Assembly: GCA_017631315.1 (NCBI GenBank) | Contig: JAGBTN010000010.1 | Coordinates: 91,555 to 155,554 of the forward strand | DNA from: Bacteroidaceae bacterium | Lineage (GTDB): Bacteria > Bacteroidota > Bacteroidia > Bacteroidales > Bacteroidaceae | Length of the DNA stretch: 64,000 bases | Direction: 5' to 3' | Shown here: positions 1 to 9,630 of the stretch, one piece after another | Layout of the letters: each line of letters begins with the position of its first letter | How positions within the stretch are numbered: the first letter of the stretch is position 1 | Position numbers and translations under genes: made by a program | Notes under the pieces: model-generated | Databases searched by the model: none | Seen by the model: the letters and a program-made list of their open reading frames with translations, nothing else | Told to the model about the DNA's origin: nothing

Positions 1-621
1 GACGAGGAAATTCGTAACATCGTACCCAATAAGAAGAAGGGCGAGAAGGTGGTGACTTATCTCGGTCGTATCACAATGCAGAAAGGACCAGAGTACTTCC
101 TCGAGGCAGCAAAAAGAGTTCTTGAGCGCAGTCGCAACATTCGTTTCTGTTTTGCCGGTAGTGGTGACATGATGAATGCAATGATAGAACTGGCTGCAAC
201 CTATGGTATAGCAGACCGTTGTCACTTCCCTGGTTTCCAGCGTGGTAAACAAGTGTATGAATGCTACAAGAACAGCGATGTGTTTGTTATGCCATCTGTG
301 AGTGAACCGTTTGGTATAGCACCTCTCGAGGCCATGCAATGTGGTTGCCCATCTATTATTTCGAAGCAAAGTGGTTGTGGCGAAATACTGAAGAATGTCA
401 TTAAAGTTGACTATTGGGACATCGATGCAATGGCCGATGCCATTTATAGCATTTGCCAGAATGATGCTCTTTACAACTACTTGTCCGAAGAAGGCATAAA
501 GGAAGTAGACCAAATCACTTGGGAGAAGGTAGGTTTGCGCATTCGCGAATGTTACAACCAACTTACAGGTCGCGGCTGGTTCGATAATGGGGAATACCTC
601 AATGCCGTTAAGAATATATAG
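1..621 (+). CDS. Glycosyltransferase family 4 (partial, C-terminal half), probable glycogen synthesis
   Basis: The reading frame is open to the left edge of the window (begins DEEIRNIVPN), so only the C-terminal nucleotide-sugar-binding domain is seen. It has the GT4 hallmarks: YLGRITMQKGPEYFLEAA after the domain linker, FAGSGD, and the donor-binding stretch VMPSVSEPFGIAPLEAMQCG with the E-x7-E pattern. A GH57 enzyme follows 29 bp downstream. In Bacteroidales a GT4 beside a GH57 usually belongs to glycogen metabolism, so a glycogen synthase-like role in the cytoplasm is likely (inference). Acceptor specificity cannot be read from the fragment. Confidence 0.85.
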   Translation, partial: DEEIRNIVPNKKKGEKVVTYLGRITMQKGPEYFLEAAKRVLERSRNIRFCFAGSGDMMNAMIELAATYGIADRCHFPGFQRGKQVYECYKNSDVFVMPSVSEPFGIAPLEAMQCGCPSIISKQSGCGEILKNVIKVDYWDIDAMADAIYSICQNDALYNYLSEEGIKEVDQITWEKVGLRIRECYNQLTGRGWFDNGEYLNAVKNI

Positions 622-650
622 TAACAAGTCATTATAAAATACATACAGCG

Positions 651-2159
651 ATGAAAACAATATGTTTATATTTCGAGATACATCAGCCAATCCATCTCAA
701 ACGTTACCGTTTCTTCGATATCGGTACAGACCATTATTACTATGACGACTACGAGAACGAACGTGTTATAACAGAACTTGCCGAGAAGAGTTATCTGCCT
801 GCATTGCAGACAATGCTCGACATGATAAACGAGAATGGAAAGACATTCAAGGTTGCTTTCAGTATCAGTGGCGTATCTCTGGAACTTATCGAGCAATATG
901 CCCCCGAGGTGCTCGACCTCTTACAGCAGTTGGCAGCAACAGGTTGTGTTGAGTTCTTGGCAGAACCTTATAGCCATGGTCTTTCCTCTTTGGGTAATGT
1001 GGAGAATTTCTTGTCCGAGACAAAGCGTCAGGCAAAGAAGATAAAGCAACTCTTTGGTCAGAATCCCAAAGTGTTCCGCAATAGTTCACTCATTTACAAT
1101 GATGAAATTGGTGCTATGGTGGCAGATATGGGTTTCAAGGGCATTATGGTTGAAGGTGCAAAGCATATCCTTGGGTGGAAGAGCCCACACTATGTATATT
1201 CTTGTGCTCAAGACTCTCGTCTCTCACTTATTCTTCGCGATTATAAGCTTAGCGACGATATCAGCCTTCGCTTCAATGATGCCTCATGGGCTGAATATCC
1301 ACTTATGGCAGACAAGTGGCTTGGTTGGGTTTCAAGCCTTCCAGAGGGAGAGGATGTTGTAGGCATTATGATGGAACTTTCTGCTTTAGGTTTCTATCAG
1401 CCACTCAGCAGCCATATCCTCGATTTCCTTCGTGCTCTTCCTGTTCTTGCAAAGGATATGAACATCCAGTTTGCAACACCTACAGAAATACTTGCCAAGT
1501 ACAAACCAGTTGGTCCGCTCGAGGTCATATACCCAGTTTCATGGAATGACGAAGAACGCGACACCAGCAGTATGCTTGGTAATGGCATGCAACGCGAAGC
1601 CTTCAATAAACTTTATGACGAGAATATCGTTGGACGAATTCTTGCTTCTCGCGATCGTCGTATTCAGCAGGATTGGGATCGATTGCAAGCAACAGACAAC
1701 TTCCGTTTCATGACAACGAAGAACAATGGAATGGGTAGCAATCGTGGCATCTATGATAGTGAATACGATGCCTTTACGAACTACATGAACATCCTGGGCG
1801 ACTTCCTTAAGCGCGTTAAAGACATGTTCTCCGATACCGTTGAAAACGACGAGTTGAACAGCCTCTACACTCAGATTGCAAACATGGATGAGGAACTTAA
1901 TGTCAAGGAAAATGAAATAAGTCGTCTCCGTGCTCGTCTCAAGAAATACGATACTCTTGAAGAGAAAACAGTTGCAAAGGAAGAATCTAAAGCAAAGCCT
2001 GCTCCTAAAAAGGCTGCGCCGAAGAAAGAGCCTAAGGCCGAGCCCAAGGCAAAATCAACCAAGCAAGAAGCAAAAGCTCCTGTAGCAAAGACCGAACCAA
2101 AGGCAAAACCTGCTGCAAAAGAGGCCTCTTCAAAGAAAAAGGCTTCTGCTAAGAAATGA
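651..2159 (+). CDS. Glycoside hydrolase family 57 (alpha-amylase / glycogen-branching type)
   Basis: A 502-residue cytoplasmic protein without a signal peptide. The N-terminus carries the GH57 signature YFEIHQPIHLKRYRFF, and around residue 100 the active-site-region motif FLAEPYSHGLSSL. The catalytic (beta/alpha)7 part covers roughly residues 1-390. A predicted coiled coil (about 400-430) and a low-complexity Lys/Ala/Pro/Glu tail (about 435-502) follow; the tail is unusual for the catalytic family and could bind polyanions or be a flexible anchor. GH57 enzymes cleave or rearrange alpha-1,4-glucans. The paired GT4 upstream supports glycogen turnover. The stop overlaps the start of the next gene by ATGA, indicating translational coupling. 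Confidence 0.9.
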   Translation: MKTICLYFEIHQPIHLKRYRFFDIGTDHYYYDDYENERVITELAEKSYLPALQTMLDMINENGKTFKVAFSISGVSLELIEQYAPEVLDLLQQLAATGCVEFLAEPYSHGLSSLGNVENFLSETKRQAKKIKQLFGQNPKVFRNSSLIYNDEIGAMVADMGFKGIMVEGAKHILGWKSPHYVYSCAQDSRLSLILRDYKLSDDISLRFNDASWAEYPLMADKWLGWVSSLPEGEDVVGIMMELSALGFYQPLSSHILDFLRALPVLAKDMNIQFATPTEILAKYKPVGPLEVIYPVSWNDEERDTSSMLGNGMQREAFNKLYDENIVGRILASRDRRIQQDWDRLQATDNFRFMTTKNNGMGSNRGIYDSEYDAFTNYMNILGDFLKRVKDMFSDTVENDELNSLYTQIANMDEELNVKENEISRLRARLKKYDTLEEKTVAKEESKAKPAPKKAAPKKEPKAEPKAKSTKQEAKAPVAKTEPKAKPAAKEASSKKKASAKK

Positions 2160-3208
2160 GGGACATCCCTATATTAAGTATAAATGGATCAGACAGCAGT
2201 GGTCGCTCGGGTATTCAAGCCGATATCCAGACCATTGCCGCTTTAGGAGGTTATGCCCTCACCGCAATCAGTTGCGTTGGGGGCTATGCCTTACCTACAG
2301 ATGTTTTATTGTCTCAGGTCAATAACATTCTTACCACTTTACATCCGAGAGCCATTAAAATAGGACTCCTGAAGGATTGTGAGACCATTCGGTTCTTGCG
2401 AGACGAAGTCGTTGCAACCAGCCGTCTTGTTCTTGCTCCTGGCATCTTTGATGCAGAAGGAACGCAGATGGTGTCGGACGACGTAATAGATGCCGTTTTG
2501 AAATACCTGCTTCCCGAAGCATTACTTTTGATGCTTCGACAAAAAGATGCAGAGAAACTTCTTGGTTTATCAATCAAGACCGACGAAGACATGATCGAAG
2601 CAGCCAAGAGGTTCCAAGCCATGGGAGCAGAATGGGTGCTACTTCGTGGAGTTCGGCATACACCGGGACGCCTTACAGCTCTTCTGTTCGGAAAGGATAC
2701 CACACAATTCTTTACGTCCTATAATACAGAGGGCTGGCAACGTCATGGTGTTGCCGGAGCACTATCTGCAGCTATCACCACACGCTTGGGAATGGGCGAT
2801 GATGTCCCTACAGCCATTCGTAATGCCCACGACTTCATCCATTCGCAGGTAGTCTATGCAAAGGAGAACGATGCGAGAAACAGGCGTTCCATCGACCTAT
2901 ATAATGCATTTGTCAGTCTCGTGGCCGAATATTACAGAGATGCCCACGATGTTCGGTTCTATGCCGAGAAGCTTTGCATCACACCTCGTTACCTTTCTGA
3001 CGTTACAGACAAGGTAGTCGGAAAGACTCCCAAACAAATTATTGCCGACTACCTTATCAACGAAGCCAAGAACCACCTCGCCACCACCCGTCTCACAATA
3101 CAGGAAATTGCCGACAAACTCGGTTTCTCCTCACAAGCCCTCTTTTGCAAATTCTTCAAGATACAAGAAAGCACTTCCCCCAGCACATATCGCAATCAAA
3201 TGAAATAG
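2156..3208 (+). CDS. ThiD-family kinase-like domain fused to an AraC-type HTH domain
   Basis: 350 residues. Residues 1 to about 255 follow the HMP/pyridoxine kinase fold (ISINGSDSSGRSGIQADIQT, then AIKIGLLKD). Residues about 265-350 are a two-helix-turn-helix AraC domain (IQEIADKLGFSSQALFCKFFK). Key kinase motifs are changed: the family GTGCTLSAA loop reads GVAGALSAAI, without the catalytic Cys; VLDPVM reads VLAPGI; the TPNxxEA stretch is absent. It therefore looks like a ligand-binding transcription factor rather than a kinase (inference). pdxST lies 1.4 kb downstream, so a B6 vitamer or a thiamine pyrimidine are plausible ligands. It overlaps GH57 by 4 bp and precedes the next gene by 23 bp. 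Confidence 0.85.
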   Translation: MRDIPILSINGSDSSGRSGIQADIQTIAALGGYALTAISCVGGYALPTDVLLSQVNNILTTLHPRAIKIGLLKDCETIRFLRDEVVATSRLVLAPGIFDAEGTQMVSDDVIDAVLKYLLPEALLLMLRQKDAEKLLGLSIKTDEDMIEAAKRFQAMGAEWVLLRGVRHTPGRLTALLFGKDTTQFFTSYNTEGWQRHGVAGALSAAITTRLGMGDDVPTAIRNAHDFIHSQVVYAKENDARNRRSIDLYNAFVSLVAEYYRDAHDVRFYAEKLCITPRYLSDVTDKVVGKTPKQIIADYLINEAKNHLATTRLTIQEIADKLGFSSQALFCKFFKIQESTSPSTYRNQMK

Positions 3209-3231
3209 AACCATGAAAATCAATACATAAA

Positions 3232-4500
3232 ATGATAGATAAACAAACACGTGAAAGAATAATCACCCTTATTCGTAGAGAAGTTGTCCCAGCCATAGGG
3301 TGTACAGAACCGATGGCTGTTGCACTTTGTACAGCCAAGGCCACAGAAAAGTTAGGTCATTGTCCAGAGAAGATCGAAGTCTGTCTGAGTGCAAATGTAC
3401 TTAAGAATGCCATGGGGGTAGGTATCCCAGGCACCGGTATGATTGGCTTGCCCATAGCTATTGCTGCAGGTTCACTTGTTGGCAAAAGCGAATATCAACT
3501 CGAAGTTTTGAAAGACCTAACACCCGAGACACTGGAAGATGCTAAACGCTATATCGACGAAGGTCGCATTTCTATCGACTTGAAGCGTGGCCAATGCGAT
3601 AAACTCTACATAGAGGTAACCTGTTCCGCTGAAGGTCAAAGTGAAACAGCAATTATAGCAGGAAGTCATACGAATTTTGTTTCCGGCGATGCAAGTTTTA
3701 ACGATACATCAGCAGAAACAGACGACGGAGATATCGTATTGGATATGCACATGGTTTTCGATTTTGCCACAACAGCTCCGCTCGACGAAATACGCTTCAT
3801 CGACGAAGCACGCCGTTTGAACATGGATGCAGCACGTGAGGCCCTGAAAGGTAATTATGGCCACAATCTTGGTAAAACCATAGACCGTCCAATGGCAAAA
3901 GGCATTTTCGGCCATACCATATTCTCTCATATCATCTCGAGCACAGCCTCAGCCTGCGATGCACGTATGGGTGGAGCCATGATACCGGTTATGAGTAACT
4001 CGGGTAGTGGCAACCAAGGCATCTGTGCCACCAATCCCGTTTGCGTCTTTGCTAAAGAGAATGAGAATACAGAAGAAGAACTCATACGCGCACTGATGCT
4101 CAGCCACCTTACAGCTATCTATATCAAACAGTCATTGGGCAAATTGTCAGCGCTCTGTGGTTGTGTCGTAGCATCCATTGGCAGCAGTTGTGGTATTACC
4201 TATCTTATGGGTGGTAATTACGAGCGAGTCTGCGCATCAGTGAAAAACATGATTGCCAACCTTACAGGCATGATATGCGACGGTGCCAAGCCAGCATGTT
4301 CCCTTAAGATAACCAGTGGCGTCTCTACGGCAATGCTTTCGTCTTTACTTGCCATGGAAGGCAAGTGTGTTACTGCTGAAGAAGGCATTGTCGATGATTC
4401 CGTCGATAAGAGCATACACAATCTCACCAGCATAGGAGCCAATGCCATGGCTTGGACCGACGATATGGTGCTCAACATTATGACGAACAAAGATTCGTAA
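3232..4500 (+). CDS. cyuA: L-cysteine desulfidase / L-serine dehydratase-alpha-like protein (YhaM/CyuA, UPF0597)
   Basis: 422 residues, the usual length of the YhaM/CyuA family. An N-terminal IGCTEPMAVAL motif (Cys24), a Gly-rich SNSGSGNQGI stretch near residue 260, and a C-terminal CDGAKPACSLK motif are typical of the iron-sulfur serine dehydratase alpha fold. The family breaks down L-cysteine to pyruvate, sulfide and ammonia through a [4Fe-4S] cluster in the cytoplasm. It follows the ThiD/AraC fusion by 23 bp on the same strand and is closed by a hairpin terminator. The substrate (cysteine or serine) is inferred from family membership only. Confidence 0.85.
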   Translation: MIDKQTRERIITLIRREVVPAIGCTEPMAVALCTAKATEKLGHCPEKIEVCLSANVLKNAMGVGIPGTGMIGLPIAIAAGSLVGKSEYQLEVLKDLTPETLEDAKRYIDEGRISIDLKRGQCDKLYIEVTCSAEGQSETAIIAGSHTNFVSGDASFNDTSAETDDGDIVLDMHMVFDFATTAPLDEIRFIDEARRLNMDAAREALKGNYGHNLGKTIDRPMAKGIFGHTIFSHIISSTASACDARMGGAMIPVMSNSGSGNQGICATNPVCVFAKENENTEEELIRALMLSHLTAIYIKQSLGKLSALCGCVVASIGSSCGITYLMGGNYERVCASVKNMIANLTGMICDGAKPACSLKITSGVSTAMLSSLLAMEGKCVTAEEGIVDDSVDKSIHNLTSIGANAMAWTDDMVLNIMTNKDS

Positions 4501-4542
4501 AGACAGACGATTGCAATTTTCAGCACAATGTTTTACCAAATG

Positions 4543-4570
4543 GGAACGGACGATTGTTCGTTCCTTTTTT
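4543..4570 (+). terminator. Rho-independent terminator after cyuA
   Basis: GGAACG (4543-4548) pairs with CGTTCC (4559-4564) across a 10-nt loop and is followed directly by six T. It closes the glycogen/ThiD-AraC/cyuA transcript before pdxS. Confidence 0.7.
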
Positions 4571-4576
4571 GAATCC

Positions 4577-4584
4577 TACCTTTG
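4577..4584 (+). promoter_or_regulatory. -7 box (TACCTTTG) of the pdxS promoter
   Basis: Exact match to the Bacteroidetes TAnnTTTG element, 48 bp before pdxS. A weak -33-like TTGT lies at 4554-4557. Its position directly after the terminator supports an independent pdxST transcript. Confidence 0.6.
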
Positions 4585-4632
4585 CAGCACGAAAGCAAAT
4601 CGTAAATGGTTAAATGATTAAATGATAAACAC

Positions 4633-5508
4633 ATGATGGAAGACCGTACAATTCTTAACCGCCAACTTGCACAGATGCTCAAGGGCGGTGTGATAATGGA
4701 TGTAACAACACCCGAGCAGGCACGCATAGCCGAGGCTGCCGGTGCTTGTGCAGTAATGGCCCTCGAGCGTATTCCTGCCGACATCAGAGCAGCAGGCGGC
4801 GTAAGCCGAATGAGCGACCCCAAGATGATAAAAGGCATACAAGAAGCCGTAACAATTCCGGTGATGGCAAAATGTCGCATCGGACATTTTGCAGAGGCAC
4901 AGATTCTCGAAGCCATAGAAATCGACTATATCGACGAGAGCGAAGTTCTCTCTCCTGCCGACGATGTCTATCACATCAACAAACGCAATTTCAAGGTACC
5001 CTTTGTCTGTGGAGCCAAAGACCTTGGCGAGGCACTTCGTCGCATCAACGAGGGAGCAACCATGATACGCACAAAGGGCGAACCTGGCACTGGAGATATA
5101 ATTCAAGCAGTTCGCCATATGCGTATGATGCAGAGTGAGATACGCCGCCTTGTATCTATGGCAGAGGATGAACTTTACGAAGCAGCAAAACAACTTCAAG
5201 TGCCATACGAATTAGTTCTTTATGTACACCAAAACGGCAAACTTCCTGTCGTAAATTTTGCTGCCGGAGGCGTGGCAACACCAGCCGATGCAGCTCTCAT
5301 GATGCAGCTTGGCGCCGAAGGTGTGTTTGTGGGTAGCGGCATTTTCAAGAGTGGCAATCCCGAGAAGCGTGCACAGGCCATTGTGAAAGCTGTAACAAAC
5401 TATAATAATCCCACCATTCTTGCAGAACTCAGCGAAGACCTCGGCGAAGCGATGGTCGGCATCAACGAGAGCGAGATAGAACTCTTGATGGCCGAGAGAG
5501 GAAAATAA
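4633..5508 (+). CDS. pdxS: Pyridoxal 5'-phosphate synthase lyase subunit PdxS
   Basis: 291 residues, full length. PdxS builds PLP from ribose 5-phosphate, glyceraldehyde 3-phosphate and ammonia supplied by PdxT, in a 12+12 complex in the cytoplasm. Visible features are [17 protein letters not shown] with Asp23, Lys80 in [12 protein letters not shown] (Schiff-base lysine), Lys148 in [13 protein letters not shown] (second catalytic lysine) and the phosphate loops [16 protein letters not shown] and [14 protein letters not shown] codons at 4633 and 4636 are both possible starts. pdxT follows after 50 bp. Confidence 0.97.
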   Translation: MMEDRTILNRQLAQMLKGGVIMDVTTPEQARIAEAAGACAVMALERIPADIRAAGGVSRMSDPKMIKGIQEAVTIPVMAKCRIGHFAEAQILEAIEIDYIDESEVLSPADDVYHINKRNFKVPFVCGAKDLGEALRRINEGATMIRTKGEPGTGDIIQAVRHMRMMQSEIRRLVSMAEDELYEAAKQLQVPYELVLYVHQNGKLPVVNFAAGGVATPADAALMMQLGAEGVFVGSGIFKSGNPEKRAQAIVKAVTNYNNPTILAELSEDLGEAMVGINESEIELLMAERGK

Positions 5509-5558
5509 CATTCCTCATCAAAACCCCTCTACGAGTAGGAGAGTAAAAGGTTAGTTAT

Positions 5559-6140
5559 ATGAAAATTGCTATACTTGCACTTCAAGGAGCTTTCGCTGAG
5601 CACGAACAGATGTTCAGGAAACTTGGGACAGAGACTACGCTCATCCGGAATCTGGACGACTTCAATTCAAACGTCAATAAGTCTCCCTCCTCTGGAGTAG
5701 GTTGGAGTAGGGTAGTCATTCCTGGCGGTGAGAGTACAGCCATGATGCGTATTATGAAGGACTTAGGTCTCTTCGCCCCTCTGCGTCAAGCTATACTCGG
5801 TGGAATGCCCGTCTTTGGAACCTGTGCAGGCCTCATCATGCTCGACAAAGCTCATCTCGATGTGATGGACATCAAAGCAAAACGTAATGCCTATGGCAGA
5901 CAGCTCGGAAGTTTCAATGCCAAAGCAGATTTCAAGGGTATAGGGGAAGTTCCCATGACGTTCATTCGTGCCCCTTACATTATGGAAGCCGGTCCGGAAG
6001 TGGAAATACTCGCCAGTGTCGATGGCAAGGCAGTTGCAGCGCGACAGAAGAATATGCTTGTCACCGCTTTTCACCCCGAACTGACAGATGACACCCGCAT
6101 CCACCAGATGTTTGTAGACATGGTAGCAAATAGTAGGTAA
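5559..6140 (+). CDS. pdxT: PLP synthase glutaminase subunit PdxT, with an in-frame repeat insertion
   Basis: 193 residues; a class I glutamine amidotransferase that feeds ammonia to PdxS. The triad is visible: Cys89 in VFGTCAGLIML, His172 and Glu174 in AFHPELTDDTR. The oxyanion motif IPGGEST is at about 54-60. Between NLDDFNSN and VVIPGGEST there are about 12 residues (KSPSSGVGWSR) not found in typical PdxT such as the B. subtilis protein. They are encoded by a G/C-rich palindromic element at 5682-5712. All catalytic residues remain, so the protein is probably functional. A strong terminator follows. Confidence 0.95.
   Translation: MKIAILALQGAFAEHEQMFRKLGTETTLIRNLDDFNSNVNKSPSSGVGWSRVVIPGGESTAMMRIMKDLGLFAPLRQAILGGMPVFGTCAGLIMLDKAHLDVMDIKAKRNAYGRQLGSFNAKADFKGIGEVPMTFIRAPYIMEAGPEVEILASVDGKAVAARQKNMLVTAFHPELTDDTRIHQMFVDMVANSR
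5682..5712 (-). repeat. In-frame GC-rich palindromic element inside pdxT
   Basis: Starts TCTCCCTCCTCTGGAG and continues as TAGGTTGGAGTAGGG. Its reverse complement aligns, with divergence, to the elements at 16134, 24645 and 25323. It encodes the extra residues just before the PGGES motif and adds no stop codon. Confidence 0.6.
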
Positions 6141-6217
6141 TAGAATAGGATAAATAAGTAAAGTAGGTTTTTCTTCGATTTATCCCCTCCGTTTGCCCAT
6201 TCGGAAGTTACAAATTA

Positions 6218-6257
6218 ATAGGTTTCTACATGTTTTTTCATGTAGAAGCCTATTTTG
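6218..6257 (+). terminator. Strong terminator hairpin after pdxT
   Basis: A 15-bp stem (6218-6232 with 6239-6253, one G-T wobble, core TTCTACATG/CATGTAGAA) around a TTTTTT loop, followed by a T-rich tract. It separates pdxST from the capsule transcript. Confidence 0.75.
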
Positions 6258-6271
6258 TTGTTATATTATTA

Positions 6272-6279
6272 TATCTTTG
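6272..6279 (+). promoter_or_regulatory. -7 box (TATCTTTG) before the capsule operon
   Basis: Exact TAnnTTTG match 112 bp upstream of the wzx start. TTTG at 6254-6257 is nearby but at a short spacing of 14 bp. No UpxY/UpxZ-type antiterminator gene lies between it and wzx. Confidence 0.55.
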
Positions 6280-6287
6280 CGTGATAT

Positions 6288-6319
6288 AGAAGATTTTCTC
6301 TTTCTAAGAAAGAGCTTCT
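6288..6319 (+). promoter_or_regulatory. Leader hairpin at the 5' end of the capsule mRNA
   Basis: AGAAG (6288-6292) pairs with CTTCT (6315-6319), and CTCTTTC (6298-6304) with GAAAGAG (6308-6314) around a TAA loop, with a 5-nt bulge on one side. It starts a few bases after the expected transcription start. A role in mRNA stability or attenuation is possible; no T-run follows. Confidence 0.4.
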
Positions 6320-6390
6320 GTATAATGACTACTAAAAGTATCAAATAAGACAAAGTTCAAAAAATAACCGTCACCAGACACCGACTCAAA

Positions 6391-7935
6391 ATGTCCGACA
6401 ATATATCACAAGCCAATAACAAACGAATTGCGAAGAATACATTGATGCTCTATGTTCGTATGATCATCAACATGGCTGTATCGCTCTATACTTCGCGAGT
6501 GGTGCTTGAGGTGCTTGGTGTTGAAGACTTTGGCGTGTACAATGTTGTTGGCGGAATTGTAGGAATGTTTGCCTTTCTTAACTCTACAATGAGTAGTTCT
6601 ACATCCCGTTTTATTACATTTACTCTTGGAGAAGAAGATAAAGAAAAACTTAATTCTACATTCAATGCTGCATTAATAATTCACATATGTATTGCATTGT
6701 TGGTGATTGTAATAATAGAGTCTATAGGTCTATGGTTTCTATATAATAAATTAGTTATTCCTGAAGCGAGAATGAATGCTGCATTTTGGGTCTTGCAACT
6801 ATCCGTAATCACCTCGTTCTTCAGTATTACTCAGGTACCATACAACGCATGTATAATAGCTCATGAAAAAATTGATCTTTATGCATATATCGAAATTTTC
6901 CATGTTTTACTAAAGCTCATAGTTGTTTATGTGTTGATTATCGGAGAGATTGACAAACTTATCTTATATGCAATACTAAATCTGCTTGTTTCTGTCTTTA
7001 TTATGTTTGTATATAGAATATATTGTATACGGCATTTTGAAGAAAGTCATTTTCAATTGAAAACAGATAAGCAAATATATAAGTCTATGCTTACATTTTC
7101 TGGTTGGGATTTACTAGGGCATTTTGGATATACATTTAGATATCAGGGATGCAATATGGTCTTGAATATGTTTTTTGGGGCAATAGTAAATGCGGCAGTA
7201 GGGATTACTTCAACCGTTCAAGGGATACTACTACAGTTCTCAAATAACATCACTATGGCGGTCAAACCACAAATTATCAAAAGATACTCTGTGGGAAATG
7301 TTAGTTCAATGCTTAATCTGGTATATAGTTCTATAAGATTGAACTTATTCATGATACTATTAATAACAATTCCCATAGTTATAGAAATTCCATATTTACT
7401 TTCTTTATGGCTAGTGGATGTGCCTGAGTATTGTGCGGTATTTTGTCAGATGGCATTATGTGCTAACGTTTTATCTTCATATTCTCAAGTCGTTTACATA
7501 GCGATTCAGGCTACAGGCGATTTAAAACAAACAAGTATTAATAGAAATATCATTTATGTATCAACCCCAATTGTACTTTACGCTCTCTACCTTTGGGGAT
7601 TTCAAATTCCGACAATCACATACGTATTGCTGTTATTGGGACAGTTTATACAAAGCATTCTAGATGTTAATATATTGAAAAAGAAATTCCCGCAGTTATA
7701 TATCTCGAAACTTTTTTTTGATTTCCTAAAGATTTTCATAATAATCATTCTCACATCCGTTTTGTGTCATATTGTATGTTTTAATATTTCCTCTGGCATA
7801 TATAGACTAATATGTGTGTTCGTATTATCTTCAAGTTTATTAATTATTTTATTTACTGCTTTTATATTTAGTCTTCAAGAACGATTATATGTAAAAGACT
7901 TATTGTTACGATTCTATGAAAGAATACATAATTAA
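6391..7935 (+). CDS. wzx: Wzx-type polysaccharide flippase (MATE/MOP superfamily)
   Basis: 514 residues with about 12-14 hydrophobic segments over the whole length and the MOP-family N-terminus [28 protein letters not shown]. Wzx proteins flip undecaprenyl-linked repeat units across the inner membrane before polymerisation by Wzy, which is also encoded here (16810). It is the first gene of the capsule cluster and visibly more A/T-rich than pdxST upstream, as often seen in exchanged capsule cassettes. It overlaps the next gene by 20 bp. Substrate specificity cannot be read from sequence. Confidence 0.88.
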   Translation: MSDNISQANNKRIAKNTLMLYVRMIINMAVSLYTSRVVLEVLGVEDFGVYNVVGGIVGMFAFLNSTMSSSTSRFITFTLGEEDKEKLNSTFNAALIIHICIALLVIVIIESIGLWFLYNKLVIPEARMNAAFWVLQLSVITSFFSITQVPYNACIIAHEKIDLYAYIEIFHVLLKLIVVYVLIIGEIDKLILYAILNLLVSVFIMFVYRIYCIRHFEESHFQLKTDKQIYKSMLTFSGWDLLGHFGYTFRYQGCNMVLNMFFGAIVNAAVGITSTVQGILLQFSNNITMAVKPQIIKRYSVGNVSSMLNLVYSSIRLNLFMILLITIPIVIEIPYLLSLWLVDVPEYCAVFCQMALCANVLSSYSQVVYIAIQATGDLKQTSINRNIIYVSTPIVLYALYLWGFQIPTITYVLLLLGQFIQSILDVNILKKKFPQLYISKLFFDFLKIFIIIILTSVLCHIVCFNISSGIYRLICVFVLSSSLLIILFTAFIFSLQERLYVKDLLLRFYERIHN

Positions 7936-8494
7936 CCAATACCGGAAAATTCGATATAAAATATGGCGTCGCAAATACATCAAAAAGTATTCTGCATTAA
8001 AATGCTTAGGCATCAATTCCTACATTTGTGATGGGGTAGGATTTAGTAGCATGCAAAATATCAGTATTGGCAATCATGTGTGGATTGGACATAGATGTAA
8101 TTTAGATGGAAGCGGAGGACTTTCAATCGGTGATGGAACAATTATTGCTCGTGAAACTGAGATATTGACTAGGAATCATTATTTTCAGGGGGCTGATTTA
8201 CAGGAGATACCATATGACAAGCGTTTTATAAACAAAGCAGTAACAATTGGAGAGAATGTGTGGATTGGAATAAGGGCTATTATCACTCCTGGAGTTAATA
8301 TCGGTGAAGGTGCGGTCATCGGTGCGGGATGTGTTGTTACAAAAGATGTTCCACCATTAGCTATAGTTGGAGGAAATCCATTCCGAATCCTTAGATTTAG
8401 AGATGAAAAACAATATTATGAGCTAAAAAGCAAAAACAAGATATATCTTAAAGAGAACTATAATTATGATATTTCTCCAGAACGAACGAAATGA
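7916..8494 (+). CDS. Hexapeptide-repeat O-acyltransferase (CysE/LacA/LpxA fold)
   Basis: 192 residues. Left-handed beta-helix hexapeptide repeats are clear: [20 protein letters not shown], then [20 protein letters not shown], then [18 protein letters not shown]. The C-terminal [12 protein letters not shown] is the usual end of sugar O-acetyltransferases. It probably acetylates a sugar of the capsule repeat unit in the cytoplasm, using acetyl-CoA. It overlaps wzx by 20 bp and the next gene by ATGA, so the three are likely translationally coupled. Confidence 0.88.
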   Translation: MKEYIINQYRKIRYKIWRRKYIKKYSALKCLGINSYICDGVGFSSMQNISIGNHVWIGHRCNLDGSGGLSIGDGTIIARETEILTRNHYFQGADLQEIPYDKRFINKAVTIGENVWIGIRAIITPGVNIGEGAVIGAGCVVTKDVPPLAIVGGNPFRILRFRDEKQYYELKSKNKIYLKENYNYDISPERTK

Positions 8495-9630
8495 AGAATG
8501 TATCTGACATAAAAGATTGCTTTGGGTGTGGTGTCTGTGCGATTGTCTGTCCTAAGAAGATTATTGATATTAAACTCAATAAAGAAGGATTCTATGCGCC
8601 AGTTGTGGACGGACAAAACTGTATTGAGTGCGGACAATGTGTAGCCGTTTGTTCCTATTCGTCAGGCACAATTGCTCACCAATCTTCGATTAAAGGATTG
8701 TATTCTGCATACAGTTTGTCTGCTGAGAACCGAAAGAGTTCTACGAGTGGGGGGATTGTATATGAGATAGCACTTTCCATGATAAAGAAGGGGTATGAGT
8801 TTTGTGGCGTACGTTACAATATAGAAAAACATAGAGCAGAACATTACACAACTCATTCGGAAAGTGAAATAAAAGCCAGTCAAAAATCAAAATACTTGCA
8901 GAGTTATACGATTGATGGGTTTTCTCAATTAGATTTTCATGGAAAGAATGTTGTAGTTGGAACACCATGTCAAATAGATTCAATAAGACGTTTAATAAAA
9001 AAACGTAAATCAGAAGACAATTTCGTGTTGATTGATTTCTTTTGCCACGGAGTTCCCTCATATAATTTATGGAGATCATATCTCAAACACACACAATTAT
9101 ATGACATTAAAAATGTCCAATTTCGTAGCAAAGAAGACGGATGGCAGGAATCAACGTATATTATTATTATCAGCAAGTTACGAATATGGAAATCGAAAAT
9201 GATAAATGGCGATTTGTTTTATAAATTTTTCTTAGGTAACCGTTGCCTCAATAAGCCATGTTATGATGACTGCAAATTTAAAACAATCAATTCTTCCGCA
9301 GATATAAGAGTTGGAGATATGTGGGGAAAGAAATATTGTACCAACCAAGAAGGAATAAGCGCAGTAATTACCTTTACAGAAAAAGGAGAGAATATTGTAC
9401 GATCGTTATCAAATTGTTCTATCCGAGATGAATCTATAAATGATGTATTAGGAATACAAATGCGTAAGAATGCTCAAAGGCCATTATCCTATAAATTTGT
9501 GATTAATTCTTTGAAAAAGAACAAGCCTTTGACATTTATTAATTTTATAGCTTCTTTAATAGAATTGCCTAATAAATCAAGAAAGAAATTTATATATATT
9601 ACAAAAAGACTCAAACAGTTATTTTGTTAA
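8491..9630 (+). CDS. FrhB-like iron-sulfur protein paired with a pyruvyl transferase
   Basis: 379 residues. The N-terminal ferredoxin domain has two cluster motifs ([15 protein letters not shown] and [13 protein letters not shown]), followed by coenzyme F420 hydrogenase/dehydrogenase beta-subunit domains ([35 protein letters not shown]). Such proteins occur widely in exopolysaccharide loci beside pyruvyl transferases, as here with the next gene starting at the base after its stop. Its biochemical role is not established for the family; a redox or donor-supply function for pyruvylation is inference. Base composition is A/T-rich. Confidence 0.85.
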   Translation: MKNVSDIKDCFGCGVCAIVCPKKIIDIKLNKEGFYAPVVDGQNCIECGQCVAVCSYSSGTIAHQSSIKGLYSAYSLSAENRKSSTSGGIVYEIALSMIKKGYEFCGVRYNIEKHRAEHYTTHSESEIKASQKSKYLQSYTIDGFSQLDFHGKNVVVGTPCQIDSIRRLIKKRKSEDNFVLIDFFCHGVPSYNLWRSYLKHTQLYDIKNVQFRSKEDGWQESTYIIIISKLRIWKSKMINGDLFYKFFLGNRCLNKPCYDDCKFKTINSSADIRVGDMWGKKYCTNQEGISAVITFTEKGENIVRSLSNCSIRDESINDVLGIQMRKNAQRPLSYKFVINSLKKNKPLTFINFIASLIELPNKSRKKFIYITKRLKQLFC

